Assembly (NCBI GenBank): GCA_020161065.1
Contig: JAIUPH010000008.1
Coordinates: 341,040 to 405,039 of the forward strand
Direction of reading: 5' to 3'
Length of the DNA: 64,000 nt
Source: Pseudomonadota bacterium
Lineage (GTDB): Bacteria > Pseudomonadota > Gammaproteobacteria > Burkholderiales > Burkholderiaceae_C
Position numbers and translations under genes: made by a program. The notes under the pieces were generated by a model. It was not told the DNA's origin. It saw only the letters and a program-made list of their open reading frames with translations, and did not search any database. The first letter of the stretch is position 1. Every line of letters begins with the position of its first letter. This document shows, one piece after another, positions 55,170 to 63,644 of the stretch.

Positions 55170-56768
55170 ATGCCCGTGCCCGAATCGACCCTGCTTCCCG
55201 AACTGATCTTCGCCACGGCCGCCCGCGCCGGCGCCAACACGGCGCTGACCGACGGCAAGCGGGCGGCGTCGTATGCCGACCTCGAAGACCAGGTTCGCCG
55301 CTTTGCCTGGGGCCTGGTGGCGCACGGCGTGGCCCGTGCCGAGCGGGTGGCCATCTACCTCGACAAGCGCATCGAGACCGTGGTGGCCAGCTTCGGCGCC
55401 ACCGCGGCCGGCGCGGTGTTCGTGCCGGTCAATCCCTTGCTCAAGCCCGAGCAGGTCGGCTTCATCCTGCGCGACTGCGACGTGCGCGTGCTGGTGACCT
55501 CGGCCGAGCGCCTGCCGCTGCTGCCGTCGGTGCTGGCCGAATGCCCGGCCTTGCGCACGGTGGTCGTGGTCGGCGACCTGCCGCCGGCACCGCCCTCGAC
55601 GACGCCCGTGGTGCCATGGTCGCAACTGCTGCGCACGGGCCCGCAGGCCACGCACCGCGTCATCGACACCGACATGGCGGCCATTCTCTACACCTCGGGC
55701 AGCACCGGGCGTCCCAAGGGCGTGGTGCTGTCCCACCGCAACATGGTGGCCGGCGCCAAGAGCGTGGCCAGCTACTTGGAAAACGTTGCCGCCGACACCT
55801 TGCTGGCCGCGCTGCCGTTGTCGTTCGACGCCGGCTTCAGCCAGTTGACCACGGCCTTCCACAGCGGCGCGCGCGTGGTGCTGCTGAACTACCTGCTGCC
55901 GCGCGACGTGCTCAAGGCGATGGAGCGCGAACAGGTCACCGGCCTGACCGCGGTGCCGCCGCTGTACATCCAGCTCACGCAGTTGCCGTGGCCCGAGGCC
56001 ATCGGCCGGCACCTGCGCTATTTCGCCAACACCGGCGGCCGCATGCCGCGCGAAACGCTGGCACTGCTGCAGCAGAAGGTGCCGCAGGCCAAGCCGTTCC
56101 TGATGTACGGCCTGACCGAAGCGTTTCGCTCGACCTACCTGCCGCCGGAAGAAGTCGCGCGCCGGCCCGATTCCATCGGAAAGGCCATTCCGAATGCGGA
56201 GATCCTGGTGCTGCGGCCCGACGGCACGCCTTGCGACGACGACGAGCCCGGCGAGCTGGTGCACCGCGGCGCGCTGGTCGGCATGGGCTACTGGGGCGAT
56301 GCCGAGAAGACGGCCGAGCGGTACAAGCTGATGCCCGGCCGCGAGAGCGGGCTGCAACTGCCCGAGTACGCCGTGTTCTCCGGCGACACCGTGCGCCGCG
56401 ACCGCGACGGGTTTCTCTACTTCGTCGGCCGGCGCGACGAGATGATCAAGACCTCGGGCTACCGCGTCAGTCCGACCGAGGTGGAAGAGGTGCTGTACGC
56501 CACGCGCCTGGTCGGCGAATGCGCGGCCTTCGGCGTCGATCATCCGTCGCTGGGCCAGGCCATTCACGTCATCGCCACGGCGCCGGAGGCGGCCGCCGAT
56601 GTCGACGTGCCGGCCTTGCTGGCGCAGTGCAAGGCGCGCATGCCGGCCTACATGGTGCCGGCGCAGGTGCAGGTGGTGGCGGGCCCGCTGCCGCGCAACC
56701 CCAACGGCAAGATCGACCGCAAGCTGCTGGCCACCGAATGGGTCGCGCCGACCCGCGAAACCGCCTGA
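55170..56768 (+). CDS. AMP-forming acyl-CoA/ACP ligase, exosortase-A-system type
   Basis: This 532-residue adenylate-forming enzyme activates a carboxylic acid with ATP and passes it to CoA or a carrier protein. The P-loop ILYTSGSTGRPKGVVLS (about residues 172-188), LMYGLTEAFRST, GELVHRGALVGMGYWGD, the hinge VGRRDEMIKTSGYRVSPTE and the C-terminal catalytic Lys region NPNGKIDRK are all present. The sequence closely follows the ligase found with PLP decarboxylases in exosortase-A loci. The start is the ATG at 55170, with a GTG two codons upstream. The PLP decarboxylase gene begins 10 bases after its stop. Confidence 0.9.
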   Translation: MPVPESTLLPELIFATAARAGANTALTDGKRAASYADLEDQVRRFAWGLVAHGVARAERVAIYLDKRIETVVASFGATAAGAVFVPVNPLLKPEQVGFILRDCDVRVLVTSAERLPLLPSVLAECPALRTVVVVGDLPPAPPSTTPVVPWSQLLRTGPQATHRVIDTDMAAILYTSGSTGRPKGVVLSHRNMVAGAKSVASYLENVAADTLLAALPLSFDAGFSQLTTAFHSGARVVLLNYLLPRDVLKAMEREQVTGLTAVPPLYIQLTQLPWPEAIGRHLRYFANTGGRMPRETLALLQQKVPQAKPFLMYGLTEAFRSTYLPPEEVARRPDSIGKAIPNAEILVLRPDGTPCDDDEPGELVHRGALVGMGYWGDAEKTAERYKLMPGRESGLQLPEYAVFSGDTVRRDRDGFLYFVGRRDEMIKTSGYRVSPTEVEEVLYATRLVGECAAFGVDHPSLGQAIHVIATAPEAAADVDVPALLAQCKARMPAYMVPAQVQVVAGPLPRNPNGKIDRKLLATEWVAPTRETA

Positions 56769-56778
56769 GGCCGCCGCG

Positions 56779-58062
56779 ATGAACGACGAACGCAGCACGG
56801 CCCCACGCGCAGCGCCGGCGCATGTGCCGATGTCGCAGTACGGCTTGTCGGGCGACGAACTCGTGGTCGGCGGCAAGCCGATCTCGGTGCTGGCCACGCA
56901 GGTCGGGCAGACGCCGTTCTACGCCTATGACCGCGGCCTGCTCGCGGCGCGCGCCGCGCAGCTGCGCCAGGCGCTGCCGGCCGGCGTCAAGCTGCACTAC
57001 GCGATGAAGGCCAATCCGATGCCGGCGCTGGTGGCGCTGATGGCGCGGCTGGTCGACGGCATCGACGTGGCATCGGCCGGCGAGCTGAAGGTGGCGCTGG
57101 ATGCCGGCGCCGACGCGGCCGAAGTCAGCTTCGCCGGGCCCGGCAAGCGCGACATCGAACTGCACCAGGCGGTGGCGGCCGGCGTGCTGGTGAACGTCGA
57201 ATCGGCGCGCGAGCTGCCGGTGCTGGCGCAGGCGTCGCAAGCGCTTGGCCTGCCCGCGCGGGTGGCCGTGCGCGTGAACCCCGACTTCGAGCTGAAGGGC
57301 TCGGGCATGAAGATGGGCGGCGGCTCCAAGCAGTTCGGCGTCGATGCCGAGGCGGTGCCGGCGCTGCTGTCGCAGATCGGCAAGCTGCAACTGCAGTTCG
57401 AGGGCTTCCACCTCTTCGCCGGTTCGCAGAACCTGCGCGCCGAATCGATCTGCGAAGCGCAGCGGCTGTCGTACGAGCTGGCTCGGCAGTTGGCCGGGCA
57501 CGCGCCGGCGCCGGTGCGTTTTCTCAACCTGGGCGGCGGCTTCGGCATTCCCTACTTTCCCGGCGAGCAGCGGCTGGACCTGCAGCCCATCGGCGAGAAC
57601 CTGGCCGCGCTGCAGGAGCGCGCCCGCACCGAGCTGCCCGAGGCCAGCCTGGTGATCGAACTTGGGCGTTATCTGGTCGGAGAGGCCGGCGTCTACGTGA
57701 CGCGCGTGGTCGACCGCAAGGTCTCCCGCGGACAGGTCTACCTGGTGTGCGACGGCGGCCTCAACCACCACCTGTCGGCTTCAGGCAACTTCGGCCAGGT
57801 GCTGCGCAAGAACTACCCGGCGACGATCGGCAACCGCGCCGGCAGCCGCGCCGGCAACACCACGCGCGAGACGGCGTCGGCGGTGGGGCCGCTGTGCACG
57901 CCGCTGGATCTGCTGGCCGACCGCATGGAACTGCCCGTGGCGCAGGCCGGTGATCTGCTGGTCATCTTCCAGTCGGGCGCCTATGGCGCGAGCGCCAGCC
58001 CGCAAGGCTTTCTCGGCCATCCCGTGTATGCCGAGGTGCTGGTCGGCGCGGTCAACAGCTGA
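56779..58062 (+). CDS. PLP-dependent decarboxylase, exosortase-A-system type
   Basis: This 427-residue fold-III decarboxylase belongs to the diaminopimelate/ornithine decarboxylase superfamily. The PLP Lys77 lies in HYAMKANPMP, the phosphate loop in LNLGGGFGIPYFPGE and the dimer active-site Cys373 in GPLCTPLDLLAD, so catalysis should be intact. The substrate pocket differs from LysA and matches the exosortase-A-associated subfamily. The substrate is presumably an amino acid joined to or destined for the neighbouring ligase and carrier protein. It is 10 bases after the ligase gene. Its last 11 bases overlap the convergent SDR gene. Confidence 0.9.
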   Translation: MNDERSTAPRAAPAHVPMSQYGLSGDELVVGGKPISVLATQVGQTPFYAYDRGLLAARAAQLRQALPAGVKLHYAMKANPMPALVALMARLVDGIDVASAGELKVALDAGADAAEVSFAGPGKRDIELHQAVAAGVLVNVESARELPVLAQASQALGLPARVAVRVNPDFELKGSGMKMGGGSKQFGVDAEAVPALLSQIGKLQLQFEGFHLFAGSQNLRAESICEAQRLSYELARQLAGHAPAPVRFLNLGGGFGIPYFPGEQRLDLQPIGENLAALQERARTELPEASLVIELGRYLVGEAGVYVTRVVDRKVSRGQVYLVCDGGLNHHLSASGNFGQVLRKNYPATIGNRAGSRAGNTTRETASAVGPLCTPLDLLADRMELPVAQAGDLLVIFQSGAYGASASPQGFLGHPVYAEVLVGAVNS

Positions 58063-58798
58063 TGCCGCCGTCGATGACGAGCGTCTGGCCGGTGATGAAC
58101 GCCGCCTGATCCGACAACAGGAACAGCACCACGGGCACCACATCGTCGACCGTGCCCAGGCGGCCGAGCGGCGTGCGGTTGATGATCTGGCTGCGCTGGC
58201 GCTGCTGAAGGCTGGCCGACATCTCGGTTTCGAGGTAGCCCGGCGCGACCGAATTGACCGTGATCTTGCGCCGCCCCACCTCGCGCGCCAGCGCACGGGT
58301 CAGGCCGTCGAGCCCGGCTTTCGACGCCGAGTAGGCGGCCAGCCCCGTGTAGCCGCGCGAGCCGATGATCGAGCTGATGTTGATCAGGCGCCCCGCCGTG
58401 CCCTTGGACAGCAGGTGCCGCAAGGCCAGCCGGCTCAGACGCAACGCGCCCGTCAGGTTGGTTTCGATGATGCGTTCACTATCGACGTTAGGCAGCGTGG
58501 CCAGGATGCCGTCCTGCGCCGTCGCCGCATTGTTGATGAGCGCCCACAACGGCCGCCCGGCCGTCCATTGCACGGCCTGCGCGAAAAACCGCTCTTCGTC
58601 TTCGGCCTGGCCGACCGCGGCTGCACACCACGACAACCGCGCCGGGCCGGCTTGCGCCATCAACGCTTGCAGTTCGGGCGTCTGGCTGCGGCTGCAGGTG
58701 AAGACGTTGTAGCCCTGCTGCAGCAACTGGCGCGTGGTGGCCAGGCCCAGGCCGCGGCTGCCGCCCGTCACGAGCACGCATTTGTCCGTCATGTCCAT
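58052..58798 (-). CDS. FabG-like short-chain dehydrogenase/reductase
   Basis: This 248-residue classical SDR has the NADP(H)-binding VTGGSRGLGLATT, the LINNAATAQDG motif, catalytic Ser in NISSIIGSRG and YSASKAG (Tyr-x-x-x-Lys), and the terminal ITGQTLVIDGG. The pattern fits 3-oxoacyl-ACP reductases. The gene starts immediately after the stop of the second AMP-forming ligase, with no spacer, in the order ACP 3, ligase, SDR. It is therefore expected to reduce an acyl group activated by that ligase and carried on ACP 3. Confidence 0.9.
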   Translation of the reverse strand: MDMTDKCVLVTGGSRGLGLATTRQLLQQGYNVFTCSRSQTPELQALMAQAGPARLSWCAAAVGQAEDEERFFAQAVQWTAGRPLWALINNAATAQDGILATLPNVDSERIIETNLTGALRLSRLALRHLLSKGTAGRLINISSIIGSRGYTGLAAYSASKAGLDGLTRALAREVGRRKITVNSVAPGYLETEMSASLQQRQRSQIINRTPLGRLGTVDDVVPVVLFLLSDQAAFITGQTLVIDGGISC

Positions 58799-60100
58799 TC
58801 ATCCCCCTCGCTGCTTCTTGCCGGTGGCTGAAGCATCCAAAGCCGTCACTTGCCGCAGCACGCGCGGCACCTTGTAGCCGCCAAGCCGCTGCCTGGCGTG
58901 GGCGACGATGATCGGCCTGACGTCGTCCAGGCGCAGGCCCTCGGCCAGCACCAGCTCCACGCCGACCAGTTCGCCGGTGATCGGATTGCGTGCCGCGAAG
59001 GCGCGCACATCCGCCACCTGTGGCAGTTCGAGCAGCGCCGCCTCGATTTCCTCGGGCCTGACTTTCGCGCCGCCGACATTGATGACCGAGTCGACACGGC
59101 CACGAAACAGCACGCGATCGCCCTCTGCTTCGACCAGGTCGCCGGTGGACAGCCAACCGTCGGCATCGATCGGCGATGCCCCGGCGCCGGCCACGTAGGC
59201 CTGCATGGCGCGCGGGCTGCGCACCTGCAGCGCGCCATCGCGGATGCGCAGGCTCACGCCGTCGATGCCGTCGTCCAGCCAGGCCCGCGGGAAACCGGCA
59301 CGGCCGTCGCGCACGGCATACAAGGCCCCGGCTTCGGTCGACGCGTAGATGTGGACGATGCCGGCCGCGGGGAAGCACTGGCGCAGGCGGTCGAGCGTGA
59401 CCTGATCGACCGCCTCACCGCCGAGCGTGATGTGCCGCAGCGGCACGGAAGCCGCCTGCGGGCCCAGCGCCAGCATGAAGCCGCGCCAGAACGTCGGCGT
59501 CCCGCTGCACAGCGTGGGCCGATGGGCCAGCGCCGCGGCGGCCAGGCTGGCCACGGTGGATCGGCTCACGGCCAGCAGTTCGGCGCCCGACACCAACGCC
59601 GTCAGCAACACCTGCAGGCCGGCAAAGCTGCACGGGTGGTAGGTCAGCAAGACGCGGTCGTGCTGCGCGGCGGCGGCATCGCGTGGCGACCGCACGCGGC
59701 CCAGCAAGCGATCCAGCCGATGCATCGCGACCTTGGGCGTGCCGGTGGTTCCCGAAGTGGCCAGCAGCACCAGCCCCGCCGCTTCGGCCCGCCGCGGCAG
59801 CGGCAACTCGACCAGGCCCAACTCGCCATCGAGCAGCGCCGAGACGCCCAGCTCGCGCCACACCGGCGAATCGGGCGGCGTGGCCTGGCGCCACAGCAGC
59901 AGATCGCAACCGGCACGCTGGCAGGCGAGCAGAGCGACCAGCGCGGCGTCGGCGCGGTCGGAGATCAAGGCCACGCGCTGACGCGCCCCTTGTTCGAGTC
60001 GCTGCGCCAGGCCGGCCACCAGGGCCTGCACCGCGGCCGCGGGCAAGCGCACGCCGTCTTGCAACAGGCCGGCGGTGCCGATCGTCAGCTCGGCGGCCAT
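58799..60100 (-). CDS. Second AMP-forming ligase, short form
   Basis: This 433-residue adenylate-forming enzyme is shorter than usual (most are 500-550) because its N-terminal region is reduced. The core motifs remain: LLATSGTTGTPKVAM, YASTEAGALY, STGDLVE, and the hinge RVDSVINVGGAKVRPEEIE. It ends SATGKKQRGG, keeping a lysine near the catalytic position. Such short forms load carrier proteins in small biosynthetic clusters. Its ATG shares one base with the stop of ACP 3 (TGATG), and its own stop touches the SDR start, giving a tight three-gene unit. The carboxylate substrate is unknown. Confidence 0.85.
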   Translation of the reverse strand: MAAELTIGTAGLLQDGVRLPAAAVQALVAGLAQRLEQGARQRVALISDRADAALVALLACQRAGCDLLLWRQATPPDSPVWRELGVSALLDGELGLVELPLPRRAEAAGLVLLATSGTTGTPKVAMHRLDRLLGRVRSPRDAAAAQHDRVLLTYHPCSFAGLQVLLTALVSGAELLAVSRSTVASLAAAALAHRPTLCSGTPTFWRGFMLALGPQAASVPLRHITLGGEAVDQVTLDRLRQCFPAAGIVHIYASTEAGALYAVRDGRAGFPRAWLDDGIDGVSLRIRDGALQVRSPRAMQAYVAGAGASPIDADGWLSTGDLVEAEGDRVLFRGRVDSVINVGGAKVRPEEIEAALLELPQVADVRAFAARNPITGELVGVELVLAEGLRLDDVRPIIVAHARQRLGGYKVPRVLRQVTALDASATGKKQRGG

Positions 60101-60345
60101 CAGCCCACGTACAGCGCCGCCAGCTCGCCCACGGTGCGGAACTCGATGAAACCGCCGGCAAAGGGGTCCTTGCCCAACCGCGTTTCCAGTTCCACCACCA
60201 CCGCGGCGAGGTCGAGCGAATCGATGTCGAGCTCACCCCCCAACAAGCGCGTTTGCGAGTTGACGGGCCCGGCCTGCTGCCCCCGTTCTGCGAGAATTCT
60301 CTGCACCAGTTCGGCAATCAGTGATTCGACTTGTTCGATGCTCAT
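60100..60345 (-). CDS. Acyl carrier protein 3
   Basis: This 81-residue carrier protein has the attachment site LDIDSLDLAAVVVELE, with Ser near residue 42, and the usual flanking helices. The ATG at 60345 (MSIEQVES) is used; a GTG five codons earlier is possible. Together with the downstream ligase and SDR it forms a compact operon in which stop and start codons touch. It is the third carrier protein within 12 kb, and its sequence differs clearly from ACP 1 (DSLGQVN) and ACP 2 (DSMGVVS), suggesting separate acyl cargoes. Confidence 0.88.
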   Translation of the reverse strand: MSIEQVESLIAELVQRILAERGQQAGPVNSQTRLLGGELDIDSLDLAAVVVELETRLGKDPFAGGFIEFRTVGELAALYVG

Positions 60346-60386
60346 GGTTCGTTTCGGCACGCATGGCCAAGAATGAGGACGGCTTG

Positions 60387-61343
60387 ATGGACACCCGGCA
60401 GATCATGCCCGAGTCTCCGTTCGTGGTGGCCGAGCAGCTTCAACCCGCACTGCTGGCCGATTTCGAAAAGGCCTTGCCCCAGGGGCCGGCGAAGTATCCG
60501 GTGGCCGCCTTCATCGCCGGCTTGCACCCGGGTCAATGGCTGGGCCAGTACGGCCGTCTGGACGAGCGCTCATTGCGCGTGACGGCGCAAATTCGTGCCG
60601 AGGGCGGCGACGTCGCGCTCGATGCCTACCACCGGCTGGCGCTCGCGGCGTTGATTGCCGCGCATCCGCAACGCCGGCAGGCGCTTCGCATTCCGGCATC
60701 GATCGAGCTCCAGTACGAGATCGAATTCAACCGCATACTGGCGCAGTTGAAGACCAACCGCGCCGGCTTCTATCTGCATGACAACGACCTGTTCCTGAAA
60801 GACCTCGGTGTGTGCCGCGGCAAGCTGCTGCCTTGCGGCGCCCAGTTGGTAGACATCCGCTCAGGCGTGCCGAGGCGCATCCTGGCATCCGGTGGCGTGG
60901 CGCAGGCGCTGGGCGCGCTGAGCTTCTTCGGCCTGCAATGCCGGGGCTTCAAGCCCCTGCTGGAACTGCACTACGACCCCAGGGCATCGAGCCAGTTCAC
61001 GCCTGAAGCCTGGGATCGATGTTACCTGCGGATCGCCGACATCCTGGCGCTCAACGATGACGTTCTGGGCGCTTTCGGCAGCAGTTGGTGGTTCGATCCG
61101 GCTGTGCCGGCGTTGAGCCCGAAGCTGTCGTTCCTGCTGCAGCGCCCCTTGTCCGAGGGCGCGCGCACCTTCAAGGTCGGCAGTGACGACAGCGCGGTGA
61201 AGAACGCCACGCGCTTCTCCAAGGAGCGCAGCGAAGCCGTCGCCCAAGGACGCTACGTTCCCACCCACTACACGATGGCATGGCCGGCACGACGGCTCAT
61301 CGATTGGGCTCGCAAGGCGCGCGCCGGCGGCCTGCAGGGCTGA
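60387..61343 (+). CDS. Conserved protein of unknown function
   Basis: I do not recognise a named family for this 318-residue soluble protein. The C-terminal half is the most distinctive: YLRIADILALNDDVLGAFGSS is followed by WWFDPAVPALSPKLSFLL and THYTMAWPARRLIDWARK. It looks like an enzyme domain with several invariant-looking Trp, Asp and Pro residues. A central segment has FYLHDNDLFLKDLGVCRGKLLPCG. No signal peptide or membrane helix is seen. The ATG at 60387 is preferred because GAGG lies 8 bases upstream; 60363 is an alternative. It is divergent from the ACP 3 operon and lies 7 bases before a polysaccharide deacetylase gene. Confidence 0.7.
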   Translation: MDTRQIMPESPFVVAEQLQPALLADFEKALPQGPAKYPVAAFIAGLHPGQWLGQYGRLDERSLRVTAQIRAEGGDVALDAYHRLALAALIAAHPQRRQALRIPASIELQYEIEFNRILAQLKTNRAGFYLHDNDLFLKDLGVCRGKLLPCGAQLVDIRSGVPRRILASGGVAQALGALSFFGLQCRGFKPLLELHYDPRASSQFTPEAWDRCYLRIADILALNDDVLGAFGSSWWFDPAVPALSPKLSFLLQRPLSEGARTFKVGSDDSAVKNATRFSKERSEAVAQGRYVPTHYTMAWPARRLIDWARKARAGGLQG

Positions 61344-61350
61344 GCGTCGC

Positions 61351-62373
61351 ATGAGGCGCAAGTTCCTGGCCACGGCCCGCGCACTCGGCTTGTTCGCGCT
61401 GGCGCACCGGCTGACGTCGCGCGGCCTGCGCATCCTGTGCTACCACGGCGTCGCGCTGGCCGACGAGCAGCAGTTCCAGCCCAAGCTCTTCATCAGCGAG
61501 GCGGTGTTCCGCCAACGCATGGCCTTTCTCCGCGCCCGCGGCTATCCGGTGCTGACGCTGGCCGATGCGCTTCAGCGCCTGGATGCAGGCACGCTGCCGC
61601 GGCATGCCACGGTGATCACCTTCGACGATGGCTGGCTGGGCACCGGCACGCTGGCCGCGCCGGTGCTGGCCGAGGCGCGCTTCCCATCGACGCTGTATGT
61701 GACCACGCGCGAAGTGCTCGAAGGCACGCCGGTGCTCAACGTCGCCGTGCGCTACCTGTTGTGGGCAGGCCGCGGCGCTGGGCGCATCGAATCAGCGCCC
61801 GGCGGCATCGGCGGCAGTTTCGACCTCGCGGAGCCGGCGCAGCGCGAGGCACTCGCCACGGCCATCTGCGAACACGGCGGCCGGCTGGAGCCGGCGGCAA
61901 GGCTGACGTTGATGCAAGGCCTTGCCGCCCGCTTGACGATCGACTGGGAACGCTTTGAGCGCCTGCGCTTGTGCCGCTTGATGGACTTGACCATGCTGGC
62001 GCGCCTGCCGGCGGCCGGCATGGACCTGCAATTGCACACCCACACGCACCGCTTTCCCGACCAAGACCGCGTAGCGGCCGCCGACGAAATTGCGCGCAAC
62101 CGCCAGGCCTTGGCGCCCGTGGCGGCGAGCGAACTCACTCACTTCTGCTACCCCAGCGGCGAGTACCACGCAGGCCAGTTCGCCTGGCTGCGCGAGAGCG
62201 CCGTGCGCAGCGCAACGACCTGCGTGGCCGGCTTCAACTATGCCGAGACGGAGCGCATGGAGCTGCGCCGCTTCCTCGACGGCGAAAACATCTCGCAACT
62301 CGAGTTCGAGGCCGAAATGTCCGGCTTTCTCGAACTGCTGCGGCGCGCGCGCCGCTGGCTGAAGCCGGCATAG
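61351..62373 (+). CDS. NodB-type polysaccharide deacetylase
   Basis: This 340-residue protein is a carbohydrate esterase family 4 enzyme. The start RILCYHGVA is the family's first conserved strand. TFDDGW (about residues 90-95) supplies the catalytic Asp and metal-binding Asp, and LHTHTHRFPD (about 230-239) the metal-binding His residues. HFCYPSGEY is motif 3. The N-terminal 25 residues (KFLATARALGLFALAHRL) could be a weak anchor, so location is unclear. It follows the unknown gene by 7 bases. It would N-deacetylate a HexNAc in the glycan or its lipid-linked precursor. Confidence 0.88.
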   Translation: MRRKFLATARALGLFALAHRLTSRGLRILCYHGVALADEQQFQPKLFISEAVFRQRMAFLRARGYPVLTLADALQRLDAGTLPRHATVITFDDGWLGTGTLAAPVLAEARFPSTLYVTTREVLEGTPVLNVAVRYLLWAGRGAGRIESAPGGIGGSFDLAEPAQREALATAICEHGGRLEPAARLTLMQGLAARLTIDWERFERLRLCRLMDLTMLARLPAAGMDLQLHTHTHRFPDQDRVAAADEIARNRQALAPVAASELTHFCYPSGEYHAGQFAWLRESAVRSATTCVAGFNYAETERMELRRFLDGENISQLEFEAEMSGFLELLRRARRWLKPA

Positions 62374-62431
62374 CCGGGCGGCGCCGATCCGCCCGTTATG
62401 AGCGTTATTCCTGCGGCGCCGAATTCAGCCC

Positions 62432-63625
62432 TTACTTGCTGGAAACGCCCGCCGTTGCCGGAAGATTCGTTCGCGGAGCAGCCGGCGGCTTGCCTTCCAC
62501 CCCTTTGACGAAGAAATCCATCTTGTCGAGCCAATCCTGGTCGGCCATGGCACCGGCGGCCAGGCGCTCCTTGCCGGCACCGTCCACCACAGGCCCGGTG
62601 TAGACCGCGAACGTGCCGCTCTTCAGGCCGGCGCTGAGCTTTTCGACCTGCTCCCTGATGTCGGCAGGAACGGCGTCTGCGATCTTCACGACGGCCAGCT
62701 GGCCCTCCTTGATGCCCACGGACGTGCGGCCCGTGGCCCAGGTGCCGTCGATGGCCTGGCGGATTTCCTTCTTGTAGTAAGGACCCCAGTCGACCACGCA
62801 CGAGGCCAGGTGCGCCTTCGGCGCATAGGCGCTCATGTCGCCGTTCCAGCCGAATGCACGCTTGCCGTTCGCCTCCGCGGCTTGCAGCACCGCGGTCGAC
62901 TGGGTGCTTTGCAACAGCACGTCGGCGCCGCCGTTCATCAGGCTCTGCGCGGCGGCGCTCTCCTTAGGCGGATCGAACCAGTCGTTGACCCAGACGACCT
63001 TGGTCCTGACCTTCGGGTTGACGCTCTGCGCGCCCAGCGTGAAGGCGTTGATGCTGCGCAGCACCTCGGGTATCGGCACGCTGGCCACGAAGCCCAGCGC
63101 GTTGGTCCTGGTCATCCGGCCGGCGATCACGCCAGCAAGATAGGCCACCTCGAAATGCCGGGCCTCGTATGACCGCAGGTTCTCGGTCGTCTGGCGGCCG
63201 AAGGCAGTCTCGAACTTGACGTTGGGGAACTCGGCGGCCACCTTGAGCATGGGCTCGATGTAGCCGCTGCTGGTCGCGAAGATGATCTGGTTGCCCTTGG
63301 CGGCCAGGTCGCGAATCACGCCCACGGCGCCGGCGCCTTCGGGCACCTTCTCGACGAAGCTGGTCTGTACCTGGCGGCCCAGCTCGGCCTCCACGGCTTT
63401 GCGGCCACGGTCTTGCGCCATCGTCGAGCCGGCATCGGCCACGGGGCCGACATAGACCCAGGCCGCCTTCAGCGCCTCGGGCTTCGGCATTTCGGCGGCC
63501 GATGCAGCGGCAGCGGCTTGCGATGCCGCTGGCGGGGTCGCGGGCTCGCTGGTCTTCTTGGTGCAGGCTCCCAGTGCGGCGGCAAGGGCAAGGGCAAGCA
63601 GGAAACGCTTCGACGGTTGGCTCAT
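62432..63625 (-). CDS. BMP family solute-binding lipoprotein
   Basis: This 397-residue lipoprotein has a signal sequence ending in LGAC (about residues 18-21), a Pro/Ala linker and then the basic membrane protein (PnrA/Med-like) periplasmic-binding fold. AAWVYVGPVADAGSTMAQDRGRK, IIFATSSGYIEPML, HFEVAYLAGVIAGRMTRTN, LGFVASVPIPEVLRSINAF and FGWNGDMSAYAPKAHL are family-typical. Members bind nucleosides or similar ligands for an ABC importer; the ATPase and permease genes are not in this window. It follows a DNRLRE-domain gene by 19 bases on the same strand. Confidence 0.9.
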   Translation of the reverse strand: MSQPSKRFLLALALAAALGACTKKTSEPATPPAASQAAAAASAAEMPKPEALKAAWVYVGPVADAGSTMAQDRGRKAVEAELGRQVQTSFVEKVPEGAGAVGVIRDLAAKGNQIIFATSSGYIEPMLKVAAEFPNVKFETAFGRQTTENLRSYEARHFEVAYLAGVIAGRMTRTNALGFVASVPIPEVLRSINAFTLGAQSVNPKVRTKVVWVNDWFDPPKESAAAQSLMNGGADVLLQSTQSTAVLQAAEANGKRAFGWNGDMSAYAPKAHLASCVVDWGPYYKKEIRQAIDGTWATGRTSVGIKEGQLAVVKIADAVPADIREQVEKLSAGLKSGTFAVYTGPVVDGAGKERLAAGAMADQDWLDKMDFFVKGVEGKPPAAPRTNLPATAGVSSK

Positions 63626-63644
63626 GCGCACGGGATCGGGTGGG

